The notes under the pieces: generated by a model
Told to the model about the DNA's origin: nothing
The model's database searches: none
Seen by the model: the letters and a program-made list of their open reading frames with translations, nothing else
Shown here: in pieces, positions 13,060 through 27,565 of the stretch
Position numbering within the stretch: the stretch's first letter is position 1
How the letters are laid out: every line of letters starts with the position of its first letter
Program-made: the position numbers and the translations under genes
Assembly (NCBI GenBank): GCA_019914995.1
Contig: CM034133.1
Coordinates: 2,976,001-3,040,000 of the forward strand
Origin: Acanthochlamys bracteata
Lineage: Eukaryota > Streptophyta > Magnoliopsida > Pandanales > Velloziaceae
Reading direction: 5' to 3'
Length of the DNA: 64,000 nt

Positions 13060-15330
13060 GCATGCAAATCGAAGAACGCGGAGAGACGGAGAAGGATATA
13101 CTAGAGAAGATGCGGCGGCACTGATTCCGGCCGTCGGACTCGGCGAGGCTTCTTCAAATCTTTCTGCGGTTTCTCACCGTTCAGCGACGCTGTGCTAGCT
13201 TGCGCAAAGCTCCGGAGGTCTCTTGCTAACTTGATGTTATTTCATTTCAATTGTTGATTGAAAATTTATTAGGAGCAATCTCTGTGTGATTTGACCAGAT
13301 TTTTTTTCTTAGGAAATGCTGGGAGAAATCAAGCATCATGATGCTAATGAAAAATTTAGAAAACGAAAGTTGAACTGCGAATGGAGTGATTTTATTTACT
13401 CGGTGAATGGAAGTTCAGTGTCTATTCTGCATTTGCAGTCGCACTCACATTTCTTACACCAGCATGTCCAGACTGTTATCTAAAAATGTAACTTTTTATA
13501 TGTGAAAAAAAGATAAGGGAATATAATAGAAGTTTGCGGCATCTGCATGACATTGATAGAAGGTATTTACGTGTTTGGGTAAAGATAAATGGCAGGCCAT
13601 AAATCTACTTAGGTTACTGCTTACGTGTCATCATCTTTCTGCTTAATCACATTGGTAGGTAGCAACTATCGTTTGTTATAAGTTGTGATCGTTAAGTCTT
13701 CATGTGTAATCATATAAGTTTGGGTTTGGCAGAGGATTCAGTAAATACATGACTACAGGAGCAGATTTAGCACACCAGCAGCTTTGTGAGGAGAACATGT
13801 AGAGTTTAATGATTGTTGGAAACAAGTACTTTTCTTTTTATGATGGCTAGTATCTAAGATGTTCATCTGCATTGTGCTAATTGTTTTTATCAACCTTTTG
13901 GAGGTTCTTGAGATGGAGTCACTACTCTTTTGCAATGATCTTGCTTTCATTTTAAGATCTATTCAAGTTCCAGAGAAACAGAAGCTTCACAGGGTAACTT
14001 TCTTTCATCTTATTTACCATTTAAGAAATCCTTTCTACTACATATCCAAAGGGTAGACTCCCTTATTATTATGTAAAGATAGTATATAATGTACTTGAAC
14101 TTGTCTAATTTCTTTGCACCATCCTTTCATTCCCCCTCTCTGTCTTCTCTTCCAACAAATGACCAAGTCCATTGTATCAGAGATTCAGATGGCTGTTAGT
14201 AGAAAAGTAATTAGCATCATCTTCAAAAATGGCTTTGCATTATGTTAATTTAGATGATTTGAGCTACAATTCCATTCTAATTTGGTACACATGTGTTTAC
14301 AGTTTAGAAAAAAACATGCTTATTTTGGATATTCGAGCATTCTTTCATTTTCTCTCAAGCTAAGGAGCTATGTTCTTCGTCTAGAAAATTTTTGAACAAT
14401 GATGAAATTATCTCTACCTCAGGCTATTAGTTGGTTGACTTCACAGTGTGCTTGTTACATATGTTCCACTTTGAAATTTTTAGTTTTTTAAGCCAAGAGA
14501 TAAAATCTTTGTCGCACTCTTGTGGGAGTGTCACAAACTTGCTGCATTTGTTTACTGTAAGCATTTGCTAATTTGAATTTTCTTGTTCTGTTTCCTTTGC
14601 TATTTGCCCTCTGATTGGAGGGACTAAGGGGAAAAGGTGCTGAATATACTTTTATTCTTCAATCTTGTGAATTTTCTTACATCGAAATCAAACCAAGCTC
14701 ATGCATTTTTGTTTGTCCTAGACCACTTCATGCTATGCTTTTGAAGTTCATTTAATTTTTTCTATTTTCCCCATAGTATAGTTCCTTCAGAGTTGCACTA
14801 TTTTTTGAGTAAGATAAAAACCTGTCATTATACTTTATACATTATTTCCTGATTAGTAACTCCTTTTTGGATAGCTTATCACATCTTTCCTAAGGTTTTT
14901 GCTCAGCTCAATCTTGTTGTTTGGTGGTTTATGTCTATCCTGCCAAAGACGCTAAGATTCAGGTCTTGAAAAAGGCAGGCCCTCCCTCTGAGAGCCTGAA
15001 GAGCCTTGAGTTGCGGATTTAACGGAGCATGACTGCATACGTCTTCGTGATTTAACTGAAGCTGCCGGAACAGAAGAAGCCGAGGCCAATATAGAATATG
15101 ATCATATTCTCAAGGAGGCTATATGTGGCGTGCAGGATGCTATGACTAACATCAATGAGCATCTAAAGGGGGTGTGCTATGAAATAGATGCACTTGAGGC
15201 TAAGAAGCGACTGGAAAACTATATCCAAAGTTTTGCGGCTTTTGTTTATATAATTATTGCATATGACACTGTTGGGGAAAGCATATTTCTTGTTTGCTTT
15301 ATACTTCACGAGCAAGTTTAGAAGATTTAT
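13060..15330 (+). pseudogene. Degenerate gene remnant of unknown family
   Basis: A GC-richer start (13060-13200) can be read as an interrupted coding stretch that begins EDAAALIPAVGLGEASSN and ends in an early stop. An exon-like piece near 13900-13994 reads LEMESLLFCNDLAF and continues to KQKLHR, followed by a plausible donor. A stretch at 14960-15250 reads KIQVLKKAGPPSESLKSLEL, meets a stop after a one-base frame slip, and then continues in the next frame (LRDLTEAAGTEEAEA, later INEHLKGVCYEIDALEAK). The latter is charged and helical, coiled-coil-like. The order of pieces suggests a multi-exon gene that has lost its frame. I do not recognise the family. It could also be a live gene whose exons I have joined wrongly. 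Confidence 0.4.
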
Positions 15331-16580
15331 CGCTCTTTTGAAACACTTCCATTTTTGGTGTTGGAAGCCAGAAAAGAAAGTGGTTCCGAATGGGCCCTTA
15401 GCTGTAACAACTGGGTCGTTGTGCCCGCTACAATACTATATCAGTGAAATCACTTGTTCAATTCCTGGAAGCAGAAATGGGCTAACAACGATTTTAAATA
15501 CACGTAATTGAATTTCAGAAAATTAAATTTTATGAAAGTAAAGTTTGATGTAAGTATAGTTTGAAGTGATATTTGAAATAAATAAAATTAAATTTGAAAT
15601 TAAATTTTGATAAAATAGAATTTGGTGTGAAATTAAAAATAAAATTTATAGTGATAATTGAAATACGGAATTAATCGAATTTAAAATCTGAAAAAAAAAA
15701 TAGAGTTTGATTTATTTGAAACAAAGTCATAAATAAATTATTTAACCGAGTGGTGGTGTTTGCATTGTAACCGGAAGGATGATACGAATCTGGTGGTACT
15801 GCTGCTTTTGAAATATCTACAAGGTCCACTCTGGCTGTATTCTGTCTCGGAACTGAGGAGCTATGGGTCCAGCTACCCATAGTTAATATCAAGAACGTCT
15901 CAAAGGAAAATTTGATCTCTATATCAATTTATATATTGTAAGTTTATGAATTTTATTTTTTTTTCGAAAAGGGAGAACGACCTAAAATTATTTGATCGTG
16001 ATGATTAAAAAAAGCTTAGTTATTAGTAATTGAATTAAAGATGTTATTTAAATGGTATAATAATGTAAAACAATTTATACAGCAAATCTTATCTTGAAAA
16101 AATGACTTCTTGTTGATATCAACTTACATAATGACAATGTCGGATTACTCAAAATAAAAACATTATCTTCATATCTTATAAACGGCTTTTTAAAAAAAAA
16201 AATAAAATAAAATAAGAAAGAACAAGGTAAGCTTTCGAATGAAGTTCAAACTACAATTATAAATAATTACGTTTGGTTGCAATATAGCGAGTTTTTTAAA
16301 AATAATTTTAAAAAATTAAATTTAGAAATAAATTAATTATTTTGTATTTAAGTTTATTTAAAAGTAAATTAAAATTTTTTTATAAAAAGATTTCGAAAAG
16401 AACTGAAAAATACGCCCAAAACTAGAATAGGTAGTAACCGATCAAATTTTAGTATCAACTCTGAGCTGTCATTGATTTTTTTTTTTTCAGAAATTGAAAA
16501 TTTTAGAGCGCGTAGTTTCTAAGTTGGCAAGCCGCGCGGGCTTGACCCCGAGATGGCGTGAATCCAACGCGGCATCTCTC
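15331..16580. other. Intergenic spacer, AT-rich
   Basis: Mostly A/T-rich, with a MITE-like block at about 16258-16425 (left ACGTTTGGTTGC, right ACGCCCAAAAC). No coding evidence. The part near 16500-16580 is the proximal promoter of the ARF gene and turns abruptly GC-richer. Confidence 0.55.
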
Positions 16581-16585
16581 ACCCA

Positions 16586-16593
16586 TATAAATA
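16586..16593 (+). promoter_or_regulatory. TATA box of the ARF GTPase gene
   Basis: TATAAATA in a CCCATATAAATATCCGCCCC context, followed within 30-40 bases by a pyrimidine-rich tract (CTTCTTCATTCTCTCG) typical of a plant 5' UTR. A 5'-UTR intron is likely from 16738 (GCAG/GTAAAT) to 17018 (TTGATTAG/GG), ending 14 bases before the ATG at 17033. Confidence 0.65.
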
Positions 16594-17014
16594 TCCGCCC
16601 CGCTCTTCGTTGTTCTTTCATTTTCTCGCTCCTTCTCTCTCTTCTTCATTCTCTCGAACAGCAAGAAAAAGGGACAAAGAGTTTCTCCCGCTCTTGATCC
16701 AGTTTCTCCAATCAACAAATTTGTGAATCAGTTGCAGGTAAATAATCTTCGATCTCGATCTATGTTCTGATTTCTAAGATATGTTAGATCTTCAATTTAG
16801 CTTTACTGTGTTATGGTTCTGCTGATTCAATTTTAGATCCGGCAATGATTAAATGCGATTGTTGCAGATCTAGCTTCCTGATTCTGTTTGTGTCTCTGTT
16901 CGAGACATTTTCTTATGTCCTACGATTTCGTGTAGTTTTGAGATCTGATCTATGGTATCTGCAGTCCTGTTCAGAATTAGTTGGATTTCGGAGTGAAATT
17001 TTGTCTCTTGTTGA

Positions 17015-19912
<2,898 letters not shown>

Positions 19913-20182
19913 TATGCTTCCTTGGGAATCATGTCTTGGAGCTTTGCAGCACTGGGCTTTTACCCTACAATGATGCCTTTTTTCCCCTTACCGTATTAAG
20001 TTACTTCGTAGAGATTGAAATGTCATCTCTTCATCAAACATACTGCTGTCCTTATGTTTGTAATATCATTATGGAGTCATTTCTTTATGTTTACTGGAAG
20101 GATCACGGGCCTGCCGTATGTATATATTAACAAATCATTTGGTCCATTTGTAGCACTCGTTACAAATTCTGCAGCAGAATAA

Positions 20183-20410
20183 GGGCATGTCTGGGGAGAG
20201 GTTTTTTTTTTCCTATTTTTTTATTTCATATTTTTTAATAAAATTTTTTAAATATTTTATAGAATTAAAAAAATTTTTTAAAATATAGAAAAATTTTATG
20301 TAGTGAAATTTTTTTATTAATTATTTTTATTAAACTTTTAAAATTAAAAATAGAATTTATTTTTAAAATATTTAAAAAAATTTTTTTAATAAGTATTCTC
20401 AAACATTCGC
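20183..20410. mobile_element. Tourist-like MITE with TAA target duplication
   Basis: A 228-bp AT-rich element. The left end is GGGCATGTCTGGGGA and the complement of the right end is GCGAATGTTTGAGAA (10 of 15 match). It is flanked by TAA at 20180-20182 and 20411-20413. A three-base TWA duplication with GGGC-type ends fits PIF/Harbinger-derived (Tourist) MITEs. Confidence 0.68.
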
Positions 20411-20433
20411 TAAGTTGCACTTACTGCAACTTA

Positions 20434-20694
20434 GGGCGTGTTTACTAATACCCCTAAACTTCACTTTCTTTAAACTCAAGTTTCACATAAATACTTATAA
20501 AAATTAAAATAAATTTTTTTATCAATAAAATTTTTTTAAAAATTCAAATTTAAAACTTACTAACAATATATAATTAATATAAAATTTTATTTTTTATTAA
20601 ATATTTTTTATTTTTTATTTTATTTTTTAAATTTATTTCCTAAAAACTTTATTTCCCTCAAAACTTCACTTTCACCCCCTAAGTAAACACGCCC
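20434..20694. mobile_element. Tourist-like MITE, perfect 13-bp TIRs and TTA duplication
   Basis: A 261-bp element with identical inverted ends GGGCGTGTTTACT (20434-20446 and 20682-20694), flanked by TTA at 20431-20433 and 20695-20697. The interior is AT-rich and non-coding. The reverse complement matches the element at 62286-62543 almost throughout, including TAAAACTTACT, AATTAATATAAAATTTTA and TTTATGTGAAA blocks. It lies immediately after another MITE (20183-20410). Confidence 0.85.
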
Positions 20695-20997
20695 TTAGTC
20701 ATTCCATCCAACTAACCACTACTGCATTCAGATGGACCACGTACTTCCTAATTGTCCACTATCCTTCTAGATCATTAACGGTGACTGTTAGGACTCGTGG
20801 ATATATATTTTGGTTCCCTGCTGAATGTCACATTTAGAAAAGACTGACGTATTTTGAAGAAAGTGTATTTAAAAAGTCCCGGATGATAATTGGTAACCTA
20901 CATGGTTGGCTTTCTGAAGTTGTGATAGATCTAAGGCAAACCCCACAAACATGTCAGACTTTGAAATAATTTGTCCAATAAGAACCAAAGACATCAT

Positions 20998-21150
20998 AAA
21001 TGCAACTTTTTAAAAAATTTAAAATATTAAAAAATTCTATGTAGTCAAATATTTTTATTATTTTTTAAATTAAAAATAAATTTTATTTTTTTCAATAAAA
21101 ATATTTTTTTATTTAGAAAAAAGTTATTTCAAAAATATTTCTAAATGCAA
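20998..21150. repeat. AT-rich MITE-like remnant
   Basis: Shares the internal A/T word pattern of the neighbouring MITEs (TATGTAGTCAAATATTTTTA, then AAAATAAATTTTATTTTT). Ends are not resolved. It may be a truncated copy. Confidence 0.38.
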
Positions 21151-22104
21151 TCTTGTCTCCTACCTTTAATCTAATGGAAGCAACACCTCTAGCATTTTTT
21201 CTTGTCACGAAGGTAGAGGAGTAATATGCAAGCATCGATTGCAAAGAAAATGATTAGTGACAAACAACAGCAAACGAACTTAGAGAACTATGCTTGCTAA
21301 AAAATGTAAGTACGAGCAGATTCTTCTGGCCACAGCATTCTAAAATAAACTAGAACTAAGAATTGAGTCTTGAAGAATAGAAAGCTTAGACTTATATCTT
21401 AGATTTAAACGCAGAGTTGCAGAAAAGCTTACAATGCTATGCGACAAATCATTGTAAATTATGTAGTTGAGTAGTTGCCCAAGAATTTTGCAATAATTTA
21501 GGATGAGATACGCTTTTGAGATGGTTTCGGGAGATGAATGGTGTATTATAGAACAGTTGAAGACGTAGTGGACTAATACTGAGTCAGCAAGTATCACAGA
21601 ACAGATAGGCATCCATGTAACCTTCTCGGAATCAGGTAACATGGATCCACGTGAAAAGATGCAAATGTGTTCACAATATTAATAAGATAATTTCCCAAAA
21701 CAGAAAGAAGGATAACTTAATTATACTTGAAATAAAAAAATTATAATGAAAAGAAAAATATAAGGAATGAATAAGCAACTTCAAAGATCTTCTAAATTTT
21801 CGGTTCTCAAAATCAGCCTTTTTCAGGTTTTGGATCGCCCACTTTAACATTTTCAAGATTTAATAGATTGTTAACGGTTAATAACTTTAATTACAGAGCT
21901 GCTTATATTCCTGGTTTATCCATAGTTCCGAAGCTAGCATAGAGGAATTGAAATACAATGACCAAAATCAACAAGAGAGATACAAAAGTTTGATCATAAG
22001 AAGACACGCTTGAAAACCAGACTACATAATTAATCAAAAACATTGATTCCAAACAGACCCTAATAAAAGGAAAATTATATTAATATATCATACATATAAT
22101 TAAG
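21151..22104. other. Spacer downstream of the geranylgeranyl reductase gene
   Basis: No supported gene. A 100-codon open frame on the minus strand (21340-21642) has no recognisable domain and AT-driven composition. The part from about 21900 to 22104 is probably the 3' UTR of the reductase gene. Confidence 0.5.
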
Positions 22105-23490
22105 CTAGCAATAGAAAGTCGTCAGTTTCTCCACCTTCCTTGCCACGATCTGAGCATTGATCAAACTCCCTATAGTTTTCATCCCCAACTTCAAGTCCTT
22201 CCACCACTCACCTTTCGCCATTCTCTTGTACAAGTAACTATCAAAAGTCATCCGCTGCACGTACTCATCGCTGCACAGTTCAACCAAAGCTTCCCTGCCT
22301 GCATTGCTTTCATAGAACACTCTCTGCAACAAATCCAGAAACCTGAACATCAGCTGATACTCGTCGTCCCATTTCTTCAGATAATCTCTCTTCAATGTTT
22401 CTTCAGTGACTACACCATCACCATTGTTCCAAGCCTTCACAATTGCTTCACCGCACATGCGCCCGGACTTTGCTGCAAAGTATATGCCTTCACCGGAACA
22501 CCGGGTCACGTACCCTGCAGCGTCTCCGACTAATGCTACACGGCCAATAACACGCCTCGGGCGTGGGTGGTCAGGAATTGGATGGGCTTCTATTTTAATC
22601 ACTTCGCCGCCGGCAATGTAGTGTCCAGCTCGAGCGCGAATTCCTGCTTGGTACTTCTTGATATCTGGTTTAGAAACAACGGTGCCGGTGCCGACAGCGA
22701 CGTGATCACATTTGGGAAAAACCCAGCCGTAGAAATCCGGCGAGACATCAGTGCCTACGTACATCTCGGCGAGGTCAGCGTACCTCTCCATCTTTGAGTC
22801 CGGTAACCGGATTCGTTCCTGGAAAGCGATCGCGTACGAGAAGTCACCGGCGTTGATGGATTTCGCTACACGGCTGTTTGCCCCGTCTGCGCCGACGACT
22901 ACATCGACTTCAAGCGTCTTGGTACTGCTTTTGGAAGAAGAAGAAGAAGAAGAAAGGTAGTGGAGTGTATAAGGTTGGCGAGGAGAAGGTGGGGCTTTGA
23001 GTGCGGTGACAAGACCGGGAAGAAGTTTAGCCCCATGTTCGGCGGCGCGAGAACGAAGAAAAGAGTCGAGAACTTCACGGCGGAGCATGGGGATGTGTTC
23101 TCCTGGACGAAGAGATTTGCTGAAATCAGCAGCAATGCCGGAAGGGGAAAGAATGCGCATCTGAGTAACGCGGCGGTCGATGAGGTGACCGGGGATCGAG
23201 AACTCTTCAAGCATACAGAGAGGTATTGCGCCGCCGCAAGGTTTAGATCCGGTGGGGTTTCGCTCAATCAAGTAAGTCTCTACTCCACCTGCTGCTAATG
23301 CCTCAGCTGCAGAGGCACCTGCAGGCCCCCCACCTACCACTGCGGCGCGGAGAGGGCGGGAGTCCGGCCGTGCAGCGATGATTACAGGGGAAGAGGACCT
23401 AAAGATAGTTTCTGGTGGTTGAGATGAACGCTTGAGAGGCGCGCCAGTGGAGAACGGCGAGGTAACCAGCAGATGGGTAGCTGCTGCCAT
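22105..23490 (-). CDS. CHLP: Geranylgeranyl diphosphate reductase, chloroplastic (CHLP-like), intronless
   Basis: One 461-codon open frame with no intron. The enzyme reduces three double bonds of the geranylgeranyl group with NADPH, giving phytol for chlorophyll and phytyl diphosphate for tocopherol and phylloquinone. It acts at plastid membranes. Residues 1-45 are rich in Ser/Thr/Pro/Arg, as in a transit peptide. The FAD/Rossmann motif AAVVGGGPAGASAAEALAAG starts at about residue 49. NPTGSKPCGGAIPLCMLEEF follows, as does the family block VGDAAGYVTRCSGEGIYFAA. Length is close to the usual ~465. An insertion near residue 180 holds a run of seven serines plus more Ser (YLSSSSSSSKSS), from a GAA/CTT-type repeat on the plus strand at about 22935-22960. 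The protein ends KVEKLTTFYC, slightly longer than typical. The first ATG at 23488-23490 is used because it gives a plausible transit peptide. Function is secure; whether it is the main CHLP copy or a retro-duplicate is unknown. Confidence 0.94.
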   Translation of the reverse strand: MAAATHLLVTSPFSTGAPLKRSSQPPETIFRSSSPVIIAARPDSRPLRAAVVGGGPAGASAAEALAAGGVETYLIERNPTGSKPCGGAIPLCMLEEFSIPGHLIDRRVTQMRILSPSGIAADFSKSLRPGEHIPMLRREVLDSFLRSRAAEHGAKLLPGLVTALKAPPSPRQPYTLHYLSSSSSSSKSSTKTLEVDVVVGADGANSRVAKSINAGDFSYAIAFQERIRLPDSKMERYADLAEMYVGTDVSPDFYGWVFPKCDHVAVGTGTVVSKPDIKKYQAGIRARAGHYIAGGEVIKIEAHPIPDHPRPRRVIGRVALVGDAAGYVTRCSGEGIYFAAKSGRMCGEAIVKAWNNGDGVVTEETLKRDYLKKWDDEYQLMFRFLDLLQRVFYESNAGREALVELCSDEYVQRMTFDSYLYKRMAKGEWWKDLKLGMKTIGSLINAQIVARKVEKLTTFYC

Positions 23491-23619
23491 GATTGACCTT
23501 GATTGATTGAGATTGTTTTCTGATCAGAGCTGCAGTAGGGTTCAGCTTCTTCTGGACACGACTGCCACGAGCAATTTATGTTGTGAGCGGTGCCGAAAAG
23601 ACTTCTTACATTATTAGTC

Positions 23620-24940
23620 TATATTTGTTATTTTTTTAAGATATTTGACAGTGCTTAAATTTTCAAAAATAATTTTAATATTTAAAACTATATTTCATTT
23701 TTTATTCAAAATTTTGAAATATTATAATTTTGAAATAGTGAGTGTATTTTTAAATATTATTCTCAAACATCACTGTCGTCTGAATCTGAGAGTGAAATTG
23801 ACATACTACCTTCTGTTGACTACTGTGATACTAGCAACGAGTTGGTTTCGTGTCAATCATAGCAACAGGCGTCAAAAGCCATGCGCCGGTCCAGCATTCT
23901 AAGCAAGTCGAAAGGCTCTCTCTCTTTGTTACCAGCTCGGTTCATTTTTCTGTTGTTCTAGCGGCTTCAACCAACTCTTGTCCAGTCACAGGGGTTTCAG
24001 GTTTTCTACTTTTTCTTTTGTTAAACATGATGTCGTTGTGCTTTTGCTATAGTGATGTCGCATTGCATTCCTAGAAACGAGTGATTATGTTGCTTATTCA
24101 CTTGTGCCTTAAAACACTTATGCATGTTGAAATATAGTATTTCTTCCTTCAGTTCTGCATTATAGTATGCTTACATCTAACAGAAAGTTGCTCGTTTTTT
24201 TCCATGATGTTGCTCGCTTATGATGGTCTGCAGCAATTTGGGTCTGCAGGTTAAAGAATGCGAGCATGCTCTCCTGGGACCGGGAGGACGCTTATGCCTG
24301 CACCGGTACTATGCTGTGCTCCTAATTTTGCCGCGAATTACTTAAAAAGCCAGCATGAAAAATTCAAACCAAAAATATCAGTTTGAAACAAGTCCAAGAA
24401 AAAATATCAGAGAAAAGCATGAAAAATTGGAGCAAGAAAAGAGGCACATGCCCAACTTCAGAAAATGCCAGAGGACATGTTACGAGCATGCAATATTCGA
24501 CTTCCGAATAAGAATTACAGGTGGCATTTCACAGATGATAAAGTCTTTTTTACATAAAGATTGTTTTAAAAAGTTATATTTAATAATATATAATTTATTT
24601 ATATTTATATTTTAAAAAAATTATAAAATATTGTAAAACAATTACCAGAAAATAAAATTTTATAAAATCAAAAGTAATACAATAATTGCTAAATTAAATC
24701 CGAAGTATCTTTTGACAAGATTGTCTTCATAAATAAAGACGTAAACTGAAATTCGTAATCACTGAGCTATTTATAGAAATTTTTTATGTGATGTTTTATT
24801 TAAATATAAATACTTTCATGTATATATAAGAAGTTCGTCTTCTAATAATATTGCATAATTTCTGTCACTATTCAGAACAAGCAAAAAAAGAAAAATTGAA
24901 AAATGCTACAAATATATGAACTTTAACATTACTATGGTGA
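23620..24940. other. Spacer with a GC-richer island of unknown nature
   Basis: An AT-rich block (23630-23770) is followed by a GC-richer, non-repetitive stretch from about 23840 to 24320. This contains potential splice-like junctions (GTTTCAG/GTTTTC near 23996, GTCTGCAG near 24230 and 24249). Short open frames there have no recognisable domain. It could be a non-coding transcript or a gene fragment; nothing firmer can be said. 24350-24560 is A-rich without family resemblance. Confidence 0.3.
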
Positions 24941-24948
24941 AGTTACTG

Positions 24949-25195
24949 AGCGCGTTTGGTTTAGTTTTTTAAAAATTATTTTTTATATTTTTAATATATA
25001 TTTTATAAATATATAAAAAATTTATTTAAAAATTTAGAAAATGTACAAAAATTTTACAAAATAAAATTTTTTTTATTACATATTATTATTATTATTTTTT
25101 AAAATAAAAATAATAAAATTTATTTCTTAAAAAAATAAAAAATACTTTTAAATTTTAAAAAAATTCTATTTCATAAATATTCATAAACTTCACAT
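24949..25195. mobile_element. Tourist-like MITE relic
   Basis: The left end GAGCGCGTTTGGTTTAG matches the GTTTGG-type ends of the family. The interior has the family's A/T pattern (TTTTAATATATATTTTATAA, then ATTTATTTAAAAATTTAGAA) and aligns by eye to the copies at 25729 and 43720. The right end is degenerate. Confidence 0.55.
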
Positions 25196-25489
25196 CCACT
25201 TTTGATGGATACTATTAATGTTATTATTCTATAATTGTGAAGTTACTGTGCACTTTCGGTGGATACTGCTCTAACATGATCACCATCACCGGGAGATAAC
25301 TTAAAATAGTATTTTTTTAAAAAATATTTTAAAACTTGTTAAAGATTAATTTATTTTTATTTTATATATTTATATATATTATCAATGAAATTTATTTAAG
25401 GGTGTTAATTTAAAAAATTGTGAAGAAACAAATTTTTTTACGCAGGAGAGTGCGACCGGGAGAGGCACCCAAAACAGCACTCCTAAACA

Positions 25490-25725
25490 ATATATTAGAA
25501 AGTGCTTATCTTTTTTTTTATTTTAATTTTAATTTTATCGTTTCTTAATAAAAATTTTGTAAATATTATATAATTTTTTTAAATTTAGAATATAAAAAAG
25601 TTTACGTTGTGTTTTATTATTATTGCTTAGTACTATTTCTATATAAAATACCAAATTATTTAAAAAATTTTAAATATTTTTTATTTCAGAACTTTTTTAA
25701 AAAACAAAGACTTTCGAACGTTAAC
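25490..25725. mobile_element. Tourist-like MITE relic
   Basis: An AT-rich block abutting the next element, with ACTCCTAAACAATATATT on the left and CTTTCGAACGTTAA on the right and the family's interior pattern. No clean duplication. It may be partly overwritten by its neighbour. Confidence 0.42.
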
Positions 25726-25728
25726 TTA

Positions 25729-25996
25729 GGGCTGTTTGGTTCTCCGTTTCAAAAGCTACTTATCAATTTTTTTCAATTTTTTTTTATTTCATATTTTTTA
25801 ATATATATTTTATAAGTATATAAAAAATTTATTTAAAAATTTAGAAAGTGTAGAAAAATTCTATAAAGTGAGATCTTTTTATTACATATTTTTATTATTT
25901 TTTTTAAGTAAAAAAAATATAGCTCGTTTTTCAAAAAAAACAAAAATATTCTCTACTTCATAAAAATTTTATTTTATAAGCAATCCCAAACGCTTC
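25729..25996. mobile_element. Tourist-like MITE with TTA target duplication
   Basis: A 268-bp AT-rich element. The left end is GGGCTGTTTGGTTC and the complement of the right end is GAAGCGTTTGGGATTG. It is flanked by TTA at 25726-25728 and 25997-25999. It has no ORF. It is the best-bounded copy of the GTTTGG-ended subfamily in this window. Confidence 0.72.
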
Positions 25997-25999
25997 TTA

Positions 26000-26690
26000 G
26001 TCCAAACCTATTAAGTACATCAGGTCCATCAATTTTGTTTAATAAATTCCAAACAATGTGACCTCTTTTAAATAATTTGCAATCGCAATAAAGAAGCGTC
26101 GTTATCATTTTCAGAGTGCGTATTTCAAGTAAAAAATAAGTTAACTGTTAATAACTTAGATTTTACTCTTCACTTAGAATCTAAATTTAAATTTTACTTT
26201 ACATATTTTAATTATTATTTAAAGTTTTATTTTTTACTAATTTTATTTTTATTAAATATATTTTTATATAGTTAAAATATGCCATATAAATAAAACTCAA
26301 TACTTACATGAGTAATACGATAAAAAAATGACTTACAAAGTCAAAGTTAAATATAAATAGTTACACTAAATTCACTTACAGGGAGCCTTTTAATTATATA
26401 ATTAAAGCATACTGACCTACAAGTAATACAAAGTATAATAATTAGAGGAACGTATACGAATGCTTATCAATATAATTTTTTAAAATAAAAATATATTGTT
26501 TTAAGCAAATAGTTCTGTTTTTAGCAAAAAATTAATTAAAACGTAATAGTTTTTATCCTTGTAAATTATAAATAAATTATATAACTATCATAAAAACATA
26601 TTAAATATATAAAATAAAAGTTAAACTAAAATATAATATATAAGTAAAGTCGGAACTAATTTTGTTTTTGTTACTCCGTGCTGGGAGTGT
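26000..26690. other. AT-rich spacer upstream of the ELMO-domain gene
   Basis: Includes a MITE-like block at about 26464-26650. No coding evidence. From about 26690 the sequence becomes GC-richer (GGCGCGGAGCTGACGTGCTG) and probably belongs to the proximal promoter of the next gene. That region also contains a TGACGTG motif, a possible bZIP site. Confidence 0.45.
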
Positions 26691-27565
26691 TCTGGCGCGG
26701 AGCTGACGTGCTGACCTGTCGCGGGTGCGCCAGCTACTATAGTCACGCCTGAATTTCGTACACTACATTATCAAATCATCTTCTATTTAATACACCGGGG
26801 CGTGTAAATTAAAATCCTTGGTGTCTCTGTATCGATTATCTTCCCTTTCCCGTCTTTCAAAGGTTTCCTCGACGCTTCTTCTGCTTCGCAACAACCTCTT
26901 TGCTTTCCTTCGTGTCGAAGTTCTCTTTCCTTTATTCTAAACTATTAAATTCAACGAAGGAGAACAGGGCTGGTTGGTTTTAGAACAAATCTCACCAATA
27001 GTTCTTTGTTTTTTTTTGGTTTATAAGAGATCAAGAAGTTTCTTCGATCTGAAGCTCTTTGTCCATCTCTCTCTCTTTGGACTTTGGATTCTATTATAAC
27101 ATTAACTCCATCACAATTCGACTGGTGGTAAAGGATCGAAAGTTCCAAGCTCTTTTCTAGGTGAGCAATTGGGTTTTTCCTTGGTTTTGATTAGATTGGA
27201 TTAGTTTCATTCGATATGATTAACGTATGCATCGATAACAAAACATGCACACTAACTTCTGTGCCACTTCATCTTTTCTTCTTCTCTGTAGCAATTAAGA
27301 CTTTATACATTGTAAGTAGTTAGTTTTGTGAGAAGCTTGTACTGGTTTAAAGTTTTGGCCGAAATTCAGAAATAATCTGAATTTGGTAGTAAATTCTTTG
27401 CATTGTGCTGACCAGTATTCTAAGCAGGAGAAAATTTCTAGTAAATTGAAGCTAATGCATTCTTTATTTTCTGTAATTAAGGAGAAAGTTTTGAGATTGC
27501 CTAAATGTCTATTGCTTGCATGCTTAAGGAAAAAAATTTCCATGTTGTTTCAGTTAAAGGAAGCC

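Noticed and set aside
22899-23298. Open frames on both strands over the CHLP-like gene
   Set aside because: Frame shadows of a long GC-rich coding sequence.
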